NCBI GenBank assembly: GCA_039881145.1
Contig: JAYKKI010000008.1
Coordinates: 33,986,501-34,050,500 of the forward strand
Origin: Druceiella hillmani
Taxonomy: Eukaryota; Arthropoda; Insecta; Lepidoptera; Hepialidae
Direction of reading: 5' to 3'
DNA length: 64,000 bases
The translations under genes were made by a program, and so were the position numbers. The notes beneath the pieces are model-generated. The model did not search any database and had not been told where the DNA came from. It saw nothing but the letters and a program-made list of their open reading frames with translations. Each line of letters starts with the position of its first letter. Within the stretch, counting starts at the first letter, position 1. This document shows positions 1 through 9,815 of this stretch, piece by piece.

Positions 1-159
1 TAAAAATCAACCGGACGCCTCTAAGTCTTCTTATACTCGTATCTAGTTGCCTTGGAAGCAAGATAAATATTTTTTTAGATTTACGCTCCAAAGTATAGTT
101 TTAAATTTTTGTCCCTGAATAAGAAATATTCCTGTATATATCTATTAGCAAGATTTGGT

Positions 160-904
160 AAGAGACGTCAAATGAAGAGAACACTCTCATTTCAAATTAT
201 ATGCATTGCATTTTCTTTTTTTAATATTACTTATTCACAAATAACTTATGAATAAGTTCATAGATTTAGAAGAATAAATTAAAGAAATAGTTAATATCGT
301 TTCTTTGATATTTTTTGTATCACAGCATTATTTCCTTTCATATTCTATTTTCTCCTAAAGGTTAATTGATGGTTTTAAAATAAAGAAATAAAATCGATCA
401 CATAATTAAAATCCTGAATTAATACAAATTCCCTTTTAGAGTTCCAATATCTGCTTTTAAAGAAAATTGATACAACTTATATAAACATAAATGAACCTTT
501 TTAATAAATGTATTGCCTATTATTTGAGTTAATCAACCCTGTAAATTCATGATTATCAGTTAATTGACACTGATCAACTAACTGATAATCATGAATTTAC
601 TGAAAATAACCGTCACTTTCATTAACCCAAGGTAAATTCATAAAAAAAAACAAAGGAAAATAAGCATTAAACATAACGTAATAAGAATGAAATAATGGAT
701 TCATATCGCTACCATTTTATATTTTTGCAATTGAAACAGTACACGCTGGCGGCAATTGGTTAAACTCATAATCGCCATGTCTGTAACGTAGCAAAAATAT
801 CGCCAAATACCGTCTGATTTGAAAATATCGTCTTCCTTAATTAAGTGTTTGATTAACTCTAGATACATAAGTACTATCTTGGATTATTTTTTAATCCAGA
901 AGTT
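160..904 (+). repeat. block D, copy 1 (left part)
   Basis: AT-rich DNA without a credible gene. It resembles 6900-7530 and 22320-22940: all three carry a 'taagttcata' or 'aaattcata'-type stretch followed by 'gaagaaaaaattaaagaa'-like text, later a 'caattggttaaa' or similar segment, and then the 'ttattatg' site. In this copy the block is interrupted by a reverse-strand LINE fragment and resumes at about 1267. Similarity was judged by eye and is patchy, so the edges are approximate. Positions 1-159 show nothing recognisable. Confidence 0.5.
541..600. repeat. perfect 22-bp-arm hairpin
   Basis: Bases 541-562 (starting gtaaattcatgattatcagt) are the exact reverse complement of 579-600, with 16 bases between. 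A further short copy of the outer arm sequence lies at about 633. It could be a small palindromic insertion or the residue of a foldback element; I see no coding or tRNA feature around it. Confidence 0.9.
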
Positions 905-944
905 ATTATGCGCCGTTTAGTTTTTTGGGCAATATTCCCTCTTT

Positions 945-1245
945 CTTAACCATTTTCTATCGCATAGGTGTGGCATTTCTTCTTCCTGCTTTCTAGCAAC
1001 AGGACCAGTCCATTATTATTTACGCTCCGCAACAGATTTTATGACGTTTGCGACCTTGATCGTTTCTCTGGTCCACCCATTCCTCTTTTGGTCTCTCAGC
1101 GTGACCACTACCAGTTTCCTATCAATTTCTCTCCGAGCCACTCTGAGCTTGTCAGGGATTTCTTTTGTAAACACCTAGGTTTCAGCTCCATAGGTAAGTA
1201 GTTGCAGGATACACTGATCATGAATATGAACTTCTTGTCCAGCTG
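945..1245 (-). pseudogene. LINE reverse transcriptase, C-terminal fragment
   Basis: On the reverse strand, from about 1200 downwards, one frame reads LTYGAET, a stop, then VFTKEIPDKLRVARREIDRK, then TLRDQKRNGWTRETIKVANV, and after two stops WTGPVARKQ. This is the conserved tail of the endonuclease-reverse transcriptase polyproteins of insect LINEs, which carries a YGxETW motif, an LRxxxR stretch, LRDxxRN and a final W.G..AR. The copy is 5'-truncated and has at least three in-frame stops, so it is dead. An 11-bp direct repeat (attatgcgccg) at 905-915 and 1267-1277 flanks it, with further similarity beyond, as expected of a target-site duplication. Blocks at 7511 and 22919 show the same site without the insert. 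The family call is firm; the exact clade is not. Confidence 0.85.
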
Positions 1246-1266
1246 TAATTTTCAGTTTGAAGGTAA

Positions 1267-1460
1267 ATTATGCGCCGGTTTATTTCGTTGGTTTGGTTTT
1301 CTTTACCTGTAACAATATTTTCTGTATGGTTTGGTTCAACTCAATGTTCACTTGTTTGGTCAATATTTATCTCAGAAGAGGCATCATTTTCCTCTTGTCT
1401 TGTTTTTTTTATTTTTATCTAAATTGAGCAAATCTTTATTATGTGGAATGTCGATTATTG
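1267..1460 (+). repeat. block D, copy 1 (right part)
   Basis: Continuation of block D after the LINE insertion. The segment near 1420-1455 (aaattgagcaaatctttatt) matches 7606-7630 and 23017-23050, which carry the same 'actgag' or 'attgag', 'cgaattt' and 'ctcgatta' pattern. No coding sequence is supported. Confidence 0.45.
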
Positions 1461-1727
1461 CAGCTTTGTTTTTATATTACATTCAGTTAGGTAACTTCAT
1501 TCGAGTGACATACTTTAAATGTTTCCTATAGTATTTTTTAATATTTCATATTTATTGACTAACATTAGTTTAATCTTTACGAAATGCTTTATATATGAAA
1601 ATATAACTACATTGTTTACTTTTAATTATCTTGACGATTTTTTGGATCCTCTCAACTGCAGATTTCCATTATTTAAAATATTCACGGTATACGGAAGGAC
1701 TCACACACAGTTGTGATTTGATAATTC

Positions 1728-1758
<31 letters not shown>

Positions 1759-1759
1759 A

Positions 1760-1828
<69 letters not shown>

Positions 1829-2244
1829 TTTGTCTTCGTTTGTTTATTCATAAAACAAAATATAACTTAAAATTTAAACAAATCGTGTATTAGTGATTTT
1901 AAGCAGATATTTAGAAAATGAAACTCGGATTTGCATCATATTTTCATCGGTTGTGATGAAATTTTGATCTACGAGCAATAAAATTTAAATCAAGATATGA
2001 AATTCAATTGTTTTGCCTTTAGATTATTTTACGGTTTTCGATGTTTGGTTCAATATTGCGCAATGCATGGCAACGTATAAATATGTACGAAAAATCCCTT
2101 TTATTATCAATTTAAACTGGAGACTTAAGATTTATTATACCAACCACATTTAATTCGTAAGCTTTAGACATCAAGTAACATATAGCAGAATTTTTATTCA
2201 AAACGCCATCGTAAAGATCCCGTCCTTTTACCACATGAGAGCCA
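1461..2244. other. AT-rich DNA with a (TA)n run, no gene seen
   Basis: Non-coding by every test I can apply by eye. It contains the (TA)n run at 1731-1824. A short segment after 2160 may already belong to the repeat block that follows. Confidence 0.5.
1731..1824. repeat. (TA)n microsatellite
   Basis: About 94 bases of nearly pure TA repeats with a few A or C interruptions. It is the first of about twelve such runs in the window. Confidence 0.97.
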
Positions 2245-2615
2245 AATATAACCTTTTGGTAACGGAAATGCAAAAGCATACCTTTGGCTGCCTAAAAGGC
2301 TACATTTTGGAAAATATTACTGTAGAAATGGTGGCTAGTGTCGCCGGTGGCGTGCTTCAGAGGCATTAAGGAAATACCTCTAGTTTCTAAAATACAGAGG
2401 TGATGTTACATCTACGAACATAATAGTAGTATGCCACCTTAACGGTCTATGTGCATCTTAGTGAGACATATCATTCAGTAACGGGTATTGCGTTCTTTGT
2501 TGGATATAATAGTATATTTAAATGAACCTGTGGGGAGAAAAGGATATTACAGACAGAAAATAACAACACCGGAATTGAATTTTGATCTTGCTTGAAGGGG
2601 TAAAATACAGTCCTA
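2245..2615 (+). repeat. block B, copy 1
   Basis: Diverged direct repeat shared with 9390-9815, 24890-25170 and 41690-42240. Landmarks in order are a 'atgcaaa' segment, a 'ttactg..aaa.ggt' motif, a 'gg(c/t)at(g/a)c' segment, 'tagtatgccacc', 'gtctatgt', 'cgggt', and finally 'acagacagaaaataac'. I could not assign a protein in any frame. The length and consistent order suggest an old duplicated block or a long non-coding repeat, not a gene. Confidence 0.6.
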
Positions 2616-3690
2616 AGACATTATTTTGAAAGAAGATATGAAATTTATAATTCTATTTCGAATTAGTATTGAGAGATTGTTATATTTGTAATTAACATTA
2701 CAATAATAACATTAAAAATATTTTGGTGAATGTAATATTTACACGAAATCATCGGCTGCTTTTGTGTGAAAACTTAGCCAGTCAAAATGATATATCTTTG
2801 TCGAAATCTTTACGTATGTACAACCAATTATTTCGTGAACTATATAAGCTGACGTGTGTAATGTATAAATATTACGTAACTAATACATCAATATAATCCA
2901 AAAATATCTTGATACGAGTATAAAAAATTTAAAAACAGGAGATTGAAGGAAGCTTTGAAGTCTCCTTTTTTAAACATGTGAAATATTAAAATAATGACTT
3001 CTATGATTATATTTATGTTATATTTCACTGTAAACTCGCCTAGGATTCAACACTCTTATCCGTGTTAATCTATTAAGGAAGTTAATATTCAAAGTCGGTT
3101 ATTTTGAAATAATTTAAAAAAAATCTACTGAACCAATTTTAAAAATTATTTTACTAGTGAATGCGTAACCCACTTTGTAACATTTCATAAAACTGGAGTA
3201 TTACAAAAGTGGTTAAATGGATAATAGTTGGAGAAAAACCTCTATATTTCCTAAGGTGATTCGTGGATTATCCGATATGTGAGTTGAAGTTATAACCAAC
3301 ATTTTTAAAGAAAATTTAAATAAAAATTAAAAAGTAACAAGATTTTTTTAAATTTAGGAATATTTTGAAGGGGAGGGGCAAATTAACTAAAAACTGGCGC
3401 ATAATCATTTTAATTTCATAGTAATAATGAAGCAAATTGATCTGTTTGTTAGGTCAAATTTTCCTATTTACCTAACACCATATTTTTCAATAAATGAAAA
3501 AATCCTAACACCATGTTTTTTAATAAAATGTAAACCATTTTTATATTTAAATGAACAAAATTTGTTAGCAACATAAATCAACTAAATTCAGCCTACGACC
3601 ATTTCATTAAAAATATGACTTTTCTGAAAAATAATTTCTTTGAATTATCAAATTCATATTACAAAAGTCGTGGTAACTATTACTCCTTAA
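2616..3690. other. AT-rich DNA, nothing recognised
   Basis: No open frame of interest and no clear element. Parts near 2700-3000 look like 42280-42680, where the same order after block B is kept, so this may be the poorly conserved link between blocks B and C. Confidence 0.4.
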
Positions 3691-4100
3691 ATTATTATTC
3701 AGCAAACTCGTTAACCAAAAGCTAAACTTTACACATTTAGACACAATCAATGTGCAGATCTAAAAAAATATCAGAAGGCCATAAAACAATGTTCAACTTT
3801 TCGAGACTAGATTTAATTATTTAAATTATTCAATCAAAAACTCAATCGTCAGGTGGAGTTTGCAGTCTGATATTTCATTAACGCTTTCGCCTTTAAAACT
3901 TCCCATTTTTAATTCCAATTAATATCCCTCAAACTTTAGTGGTTAAAATTATCTTCAAAAGAAGGGTACATAACTTTGTTAATTTCATGAAAATAATAAG
4001 ATTTTCAATTAAAAATCTAGCTTGGCTTTTTGATCTAAGATTTTTAAGTGGCTTTTGCGTAACATATTTAATTGAAAAGCACATAAATAAATATAATATT
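3690..4100 (+). repeat. block C, copy 1
   Basis: Direct repeat shared with 11880-12110, 26520-27010 and 43500-44050. Landmarks are 'aactcgttaa', 'actttacacatttaga', 'aaacaatgt', 'gatttaatta', 'gatatttcattaacgc' and 'catttttaattccaatt'. The 63-codon frame at 3939-4130 lies in it and has no family resemblance, so I do not call a gene. Confidence 0.7.
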
Positions 4101-4170
4101 AATATAATCGAGTCGAAAAATCGAGTATAAACAATTTGGGAAAAGTTATAAAGTAAAAAGTGACCTTATC

Positions 4171-4171
<1 letters not shown>

Positions 4172-4226
<55 letters not shown>
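4172..4226. repeat. (TA)n microsatellite
   Basis: Uninterrupted TA run directly after block C. A TA run in the same position follows block C at 13241 and 27262. Confidence 0.97.
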
Positions 4227-4228
<2 letters not shown>

Positions 4229-4313
4229 ACAAATATAATAGGCTAGAGGAATTATTGACGAGTATCAACGCACAGATGCAACATTTGTATCGACAAGTCT
4301 CAAATTTTAAATA

Positions 4314-4803
4314 GGGCGTATTTTTAGACCATAAATGTTCTCCAGATAAAAATGATTTTGAGATACTCCTATTGTTACTGAAGAAACGGAATATTTGTTA
4401 ATAACACTATGGGACACTAAATAGCACCCTAGCCTCAACTTTGGTTCCAGCAGCGTGGTTCTATTGGCTTCTCGCGATAAGAGAGTTAAGGACGAGATTA
4501 ACAAAGATATTATTTAACAGGATGGAAAATGAACCTTCTTTGTCACCTAGACCACACGGGCGTATTTTTAGACCACAAATGTTCTCCAGATAAAAATGAT
4601 TTTGAGGTATTCCCAATGTCACTGAAGAAACGGGATATTTGTTAATGATACTATGGGACATTAAACAGCACTGTAGCCTCAACTTTGGTTCCAGGAGCGT
4701 GGTTCTATTGGCTTCTCGCCATAAGATAGTTAAGGACGCGATTAACAAAGAGAATATTTAACAGGATGTAAAATGAACCTTCTTTGTCACCTAGATCACA
4801 CGG
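4314..4803. repeat. tandem duplication, 244-bp unit
   Basis: 4314-4557 and 4558-4803 are two head-to-tail copies, each running from gggcgtatttttagacca to 'tttgtcacctagaccacacgg' or a close variant. They differ at scattered single bases and remain nearly colinear, so the duplication is fairly young. Each unit has a reverse-strand open frame (4307-4504 and 4461-4748) with the shared stretch REANRTTLLEPKLRL. Because 244 is not a multiple of three the second frame runs out of phase into the first unit. I recognise no domain. The source element is unknown; no third copy was seen in the window. Confidence 0.93.
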
Positions 4804-5164
4804 ATAATATCGCGGGCAAATCACCAACCTGCTTATTAAGTGCCTCTATTGTTTTTGAAAGGAATATTACTTGAGATATTTTTTCTTATTTTCCGGTTAT
4901 ATATCTTCTGACCGTAAAGATGTAGAATTTATATTTCCCGCCAATCACAACAATAAGTTCAGAAAAATTTGTTGACAGCCAATAAAAGATGTTACAATTA
5001 CAACATATACAACAGTATATTTAAAAAGACAAAAAAATCATAATAGAAATTTTGACGTGAAGAAGACAGGAAAAGGAGAGTACAAGAGTGAAGTAGTTCT
5101 TATTAGGATGGGCAGTAAGTACTCTTTCACTTGATCCTGGAAAATATTTCTCAAATATTTCTCA
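4804..5164. other. AT-rich DNA, nothing recognised
   Basis: No open frame, repeat or structural element stands out. It separates the 244-bp tandem repeat from the LINE tail. Confidence 0.4.
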
Positions 5165-5340
5165 ATATCAAAGATAATCTTTGCTAATAGCCCACCTGAA
5201 GATGTAATACAATGAAACCTAGGTCGTGGTAAAGAAATTAAAGAAAGTAGAAATAATACTACATCACGTAGTTTTATTTAATTGTGAACAATTACTTTCT
5301 ACGAAATTAACGCCAAATATATTCAATATTTCTCAAGGAA
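5165..5340 (-). repeat. LINE 3' tail, single arm
   Basis: Contains gaaacctaggtcgtggtaaa and 'actacatcacgtagttt', the signature also found at 23938-24050, 29325-29490 and 36477-36737. It lies just downstream, on the reverse strand, of the LINE coding remnant at 5341-6000, so I interpret it as that family's 3' untranslated tail. The short palindrome ctacatcacgtag could form a stem. Only one arm is present here, unlike the inverted copies at 29 and 36 kb. Confidence 0.65.
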
Positions 5341-6000
5341 ATTTTTCTAGTGTTAGGATCTACTTGATTTTAAATGTTCATTGTTTAAAAAGTAAAGGAG
5401 TAAAGGATTTGGAAATATGTATGGTCAGTAAGCTTTCAAAATATAACCCATGGCATTGAGCAGATGAATCTTTAAATTTATGAATGAGATAATACGGGAT
5501 TTTCTTTAATATATTAGAAAGGTACGTAGCTATGTGACGTTGGTTTCGATAGCGGAGTTTTAACCATTTGAGACTTGTCATTAAAAATATGATCGTATTT
5601 TCTGAGATGGAGATGCACGAATGCATACATTTTGAAGACGTACTAACTTATTTATATATTCTTCTTGAAGATTAGGGTAGCATTTGTCTCCATAGCTAAT
5701 TAGTTGTAATAGGACAAAGATAGATTGTCGTATTAAAAGACGGAAAATTTTAAAAATATTTGAGAGGATGCACCCGACTAAAAACATGGCGATTTTTATT
5801 TTTAGTTAAATCAATTAAGATTTGGATCAATAAGTAGACTCAAGTTTTTACGGCTTGACATATTTGGGATTGTTCTGCAATATTTGAGATAAATTTTTCA
5901 GGTATCTTTTTAGAATAAATTTTGAACAAACAACAATGATAACTGTCGAATTGAAAATGAAGAAAGATTTAGATTAAGGGTGTCGTTGGGTCTTATTTCA
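5341..6000 (-). pseudogene. LINE reverse transcriptase C-terminal region
   Basis: The reverse-strand frame at 5787-5581 contains LQLISYGDKCYPNLQEEYIN followed by KLVRLQNVCIRASPSQKIRS. This matches the well-known segment after the reverse transcriptase domain of arthropod non-LTR elements, in which a 'Y.....YPNL..E...+L..LQN..IR' pattern is typical. A second frame at 5626-5378 supplies WLKLRYRNQRHIATYLSNIL, the following segment with its R-rich pattern, in another phase, so there is at least one frameshift. The region is homologous to 45720-46260 on the same strand. There is no catalytic domain and no start, so it is a 5'-truncated, inactive copy. Confidence 0.75.
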
Positions 6001-6081
6001 GTATAAACGTCTGCATGTCCAAAATTTTGTATATTATTAGCACCGAAATCATCGGCAAGTCTTTATATCAACAATTTATAT

Positions 6082-6086
<5 letters not shown>

Positions 6087-6170
<84 letters not shown>
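6087..6170. repeat. (TA)n with central (TG)n
   Basis: TA run with a short tgtgtgtgta core. A run with the same internal layout lies at 39157-39250. The frame that crosses it is an artefact of the repeat. Confidence 0.96.
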
Positions 6171-6189
6171 TTTTTTAGTAAGTATATCA

Positions 6190-7640
6190 TAAAAAGCAAG
6201 TACAAGTTGGAATTTCGTCCGCGCCAGAAAATCCTTCCTGGTTTAATTTATTAAAAAGATAAATTAAAAAGTCAGTGTCAATTTCAGTCTTTTCTGTAAT
6301 AAAAATACTCCTGTTTTTTCTGTTAGTATGACAGTTTTATCACTACCAAATAGACATATGAAGTTGATCATACGAGAATGATCATAGTGTATTTATTACT
6401 CAAAAGTTTTTTAAAATTAACCCTTTCGTTAATTGAACATGATCAAGCAGTAATATTCTGAAAAGCCGCACTACATAATCATAGTAATCTTTAGACTAAA
6501 ATTTAATTGTTTAGCGAATAACTTAGTGATTGTTTTATAGTTTAAATTTTAATGTATACATAATTTCATTTTGAATTATCGATTTTATTTTGTCTGTGTT
6601 TCGATAACAATTAATATTTTTAAAACTAAACTTATGCGAATATTCTGGAATGTATATATATACAAAAAAAATTTAATGTCATTATGCACTTAGCAGAAGG
6701 ATATTAAAAAACATTTTTTACAGACTCGAAATGTGGCAATATACTTGTTTTCATGGCGCCGTAGCCGAAGGCCAAAAAACGGTATCTTGATAATTTCGTA
6801 ATGTTCTCTTGTCAATGTCTGTATTACAATATCCTATCTCTTTTAAAATAAATATGTTCGTAATTACTTTATACAGAACTACTTAAATTAATTACCCCAG
6901 TACATAAAGAAACAATTTGTATTGTTTTATGGACCTCCCCTTACTGACGTCCTATGATGATGTTGGAACTTTTGAATAAATTCATACGCTAAGAAGAAAA
7001 AATTAAAGAATTGTGAACAATGTTAATTTTTTAATTTTTTTTTGGTATTTCATGTATAAGAGAAAATACCCTTTCTTATATAATTTTTTTCTAATTATTA
7101 ACTCTCGAAATAACAAATATGAAGTTTTATAATTAAATATGGCTATAAAACTCTAGTCCTGAAAAAATATAAATTCCCTTTCCATGTTCTAATTTCCATT
7201 GTGTTTGGAAAAAATATAAAAAGTAGACGTAAAAGAACTTATGATAGAATCTTCTTAATAAATATACTGCTGCTTATTGGAGGTAATCAACCTGTCAGTA
7301 CTCACCTACCCGCTGACATTATTTGTAATAAAATTAAATTAGAATGAATTAAAAATAAATGTAAAACATAATGTTATACAGCAAGTTTACCTCGCTACGA
7401 CTAAACATTTTTACAATTGAAAGAGTAATAATGGCGGTCGGTAATTGGTTAAAGTCAGTGTGATTAAATTTCCGGTAAAAATATTATAGTGGAATATTTT
7501 TTATTTTTGACATTATTATATGCTATCTAACAAGTGTTAGGGAATATCAATATAAAAAGTGAGGATAATTTTTCTTACCTTCTCAACTTTTATTGTTTAC
7601 CATGTAAATTGAGCGAATTTCTATTACGTTGTATTTATTT
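6190..7640 (+). repeat. block D, copy 2
   Basis: Long diverged direct repeat of 21590-23050. Shared landmarks in order include 'caagttggaatttc', 'agtatgacagtt', 'atcatagtaatct' or 'atcacagtgatct', 'gaatattttgg'-like text, 'ccgtag(c/t)cgaagg', 'ttttatggcc', 'gaagaaaaaattaaagaatt', 'ataaattccctttc', a 'caacctgt' segment, 'ctgacattattt', 'ttacaat(t/c)gaaa' and 'aagtgtt'. The match extends over about 1.4 kb with indels. No frame gives a recognisable protein in both copies. It is therefore an old duplicated non-coding block. Confidence 0.75.
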
Positions 7641-8499
7641 TGGATCTCGATTAAAAAAAGTAAAGTAGGAAAAGTACACTTAAATTACTCATTGCAATAC
7701 ATAAATAAGGTTATAGCTACTGTTGACAACAGACGTTATTATATGAAATGGATATTTTTCCATTTCAATGTGAACGATAAGTTTAAAATCATTTTAATAT
7801 GGCGAATTTAGCTTAGCTTAGAGCAATTATGGTATGGTACTGGCTCTGAGTTAAGTTAAATTGGCTAAAACATCTTCACAGAATTTCTATACTATGCGTT
7901 GGAGACCTTTTATTACTTTACATTATTAAGTTTGTTATATCTACATATTAATACGTGGAGAGAAAATTGTGTACCGTTTTCTAGGCATATTACGCGCATG
8001 GAGGAGTGCAAGATTTGGTTTAGTTAAAGTTTATATGAGGAAGACAACATACATTAAATCATAATTGCAAATACGCTAAAAAATTCAATGTGTACGTTCA
8101 TATCGTCAATATGTTAAATAATTGCACAAAGTAGTGATTGTCGCCAAAGAATTTTAAAATGTCAGATTGAATTTATTTCGAGCTGCGTATTTTGTGTAAT
8201 TTCAAATGTTTCTTTTTCAATAATTTTTCAATAGAGTGTACGTCAAGAAAAAAGGCTTTTATTTTATATAATAAATATCTTTGTTTTATATAGCAGTGAA
8301 ATACAACTTGCTTAATATACACCTACAGCAAAAGGAACATTTTTCAGCAGCAATCTGAATTGACTTATTCTCACCTACCTATTAGTGTTTTCAACAAAAT
8401 GAGTAGGTAAGTAAATTACGGTCGAATATCGACTACTGGGCGACAGCAAATTATTGTAAATGTTCAAGGTTGAATCGCCAAAATTTTAGTCACCGGGCT
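7641..8499. other. AT-rich DNA, nothing recognised
   Basis: No coding sequence or element seen. The 60-codon frame at 7629-7811 crosses the end of block D and has no resemblance to a known family. Confidence 0.4.
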
Positions 8500-8830
8500 T
8501 CGCAGGAAAATTGTAAAATGAAGTTGCATGAAAGTTTTTTCATTGTGTATGTATGTTGTGTATTGGTTTGTAAAGAGTAGATAAACAGAAAGTGAAATAC
8601 ATCATTATATTCTATATTGAAGATTCAGTCTCTGAATAACGAGAATGAATATTTTAGTTTCTCAAAAAATTATTTTGGTTATTTTAAAGGTATATACTAG
8701 ATCTTTAAATAGTTTTAAGGATAATGACATCTTAGATCTTTGGCAATCTCTATATCGATATCGAGCAAATTTTATTGTGGTCGTTACTTAAATATATGTG
8801 AATATGAACTTATAAAAGAACATTCGTTCT
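8500..8830 (+). repeat. block between D and B, copy at 8.5 kb
   Basis: Resembles 23750-24200. Both carry 'tgtgtatgt.tgt', 'agagtagata.acaga', 'gattcagtctct' and, further on, 'taaggataatg' or 'agggataatg' and 'tgaacttat'. The 23.8-kb copy is interrupted by a LINE tail at 23938-24050, while this one is continuous. Confidence 0.65.
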
Positions 8831-9389
8831 TACGTGTTAGTGTTAGTTATTTGTTAACGATAATTCCTTGTAAAAAATAATAAGAGGATTGCTCCTGTTC
8901 CCTTGACTTTAGATTGACATTTTTATATTTTAAACATAAATGTATATGTTTGTTGAATTTTTTATATTTAAAAATCTGCAAATGATGAATATTAGATCAT
9001 AAAGTTTCTATCGGCACGATAAATTGAATGTCAGATTAAACAGAATTGAATGTCAGAGAAAACAATATGAGTACCTTAAATATCTCAAGAGTGTCATACA
9101 TTCTATTTGATATTCGCAATCAAAAAATATATTTGACGTTCGCTTTGATTAAGATATATCTTAAACATATGGGAAAATATTAGAGATGCAAAGAATAATC
9201 CAAATGCGAGAGTAAAGTTTTATTATATTTTTTACACAACACAACTTTAAAATGTTTCAAGATGTGTATAAAAGATTACGGTGATCATCTGTTATCCACA
9301 CATTAAAACAGATAAACCTGTTTCGAAAATCCTTCTTCTCATAGAATCCTTACGCAGAGAGGCAATTGTTATACACTCATATTTGTACC
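8831..9389. other. AT-rich DNA, nothing recognised
   Basis: No gene supported. The beginning of the 90-codon frame at 9281-9553 lies here. That frame straddles the boundary of block B, is not open in the other B copies, and has no motif I know. Confidence 0.4.
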
Positions 9390-9815
9390 ATACGACTCTT
9401 AATGGCAAAAATGCAAAGTACACTCCTGGCTCTGTGAGTATAAGGTCAGCATTCTATATAATGCAAGCATTGAAATTATCTTTTTTGGGAAGTGTTACTG
9501 TACAAACGTTAGATGGTATCGTTGGCATGCCAGAGCGGCATGAGGACCATTAGAAATCGTATCTAGCGTTTCAAAAACTAAGGGGGGTTTTACTTACACA
9601 AACATTGTGGTCGTATGCCACCGCAATGGTCTATGTTGTATTTAGCGAGGCACATAGCACGATAACGGGTTTCTGAAAAACGTTATTTATGTGTTTTGTC
9701 GGATATGACATTTTATTTAAAATGGGCCTGTGAAGAATCAAGAACAATACCGATAGGAAATAAGAATGACAGAGTCGTAGTCTACTACTGAACTAAGGAG
9801 TAGAATATGATATTT
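9390..9815 (+). repeat. block B, copy 2
   Basis: Second copy of the block found at 2245, 24890 and 41690. Clear landmarks are 'aaaatgcaaagtacac', 'atgcaagcat', a single 'ttactgtacaaacgtt' unit (which is multiplied at 41784-41960), 'gtatgccaccgcaatggtct', 'cataacacgataacgggt'-like text and 'gataggaaataa'. No gene is supported despite one moderately long open frame. Confidence 0.65.

Noticed and set aside
4307..4748. Tandemly duplicated small protein gene
   Set aside because: The 244-bp period shifts the frame between units and no domain is recognisable; described as a DNA-level duplication instead.
9281..9553. 90-codon open frame as a possible gene
   Set aside because: It crosses the edge of block B, is not conserved as a frame in the other three B copies, and shows no known motif.
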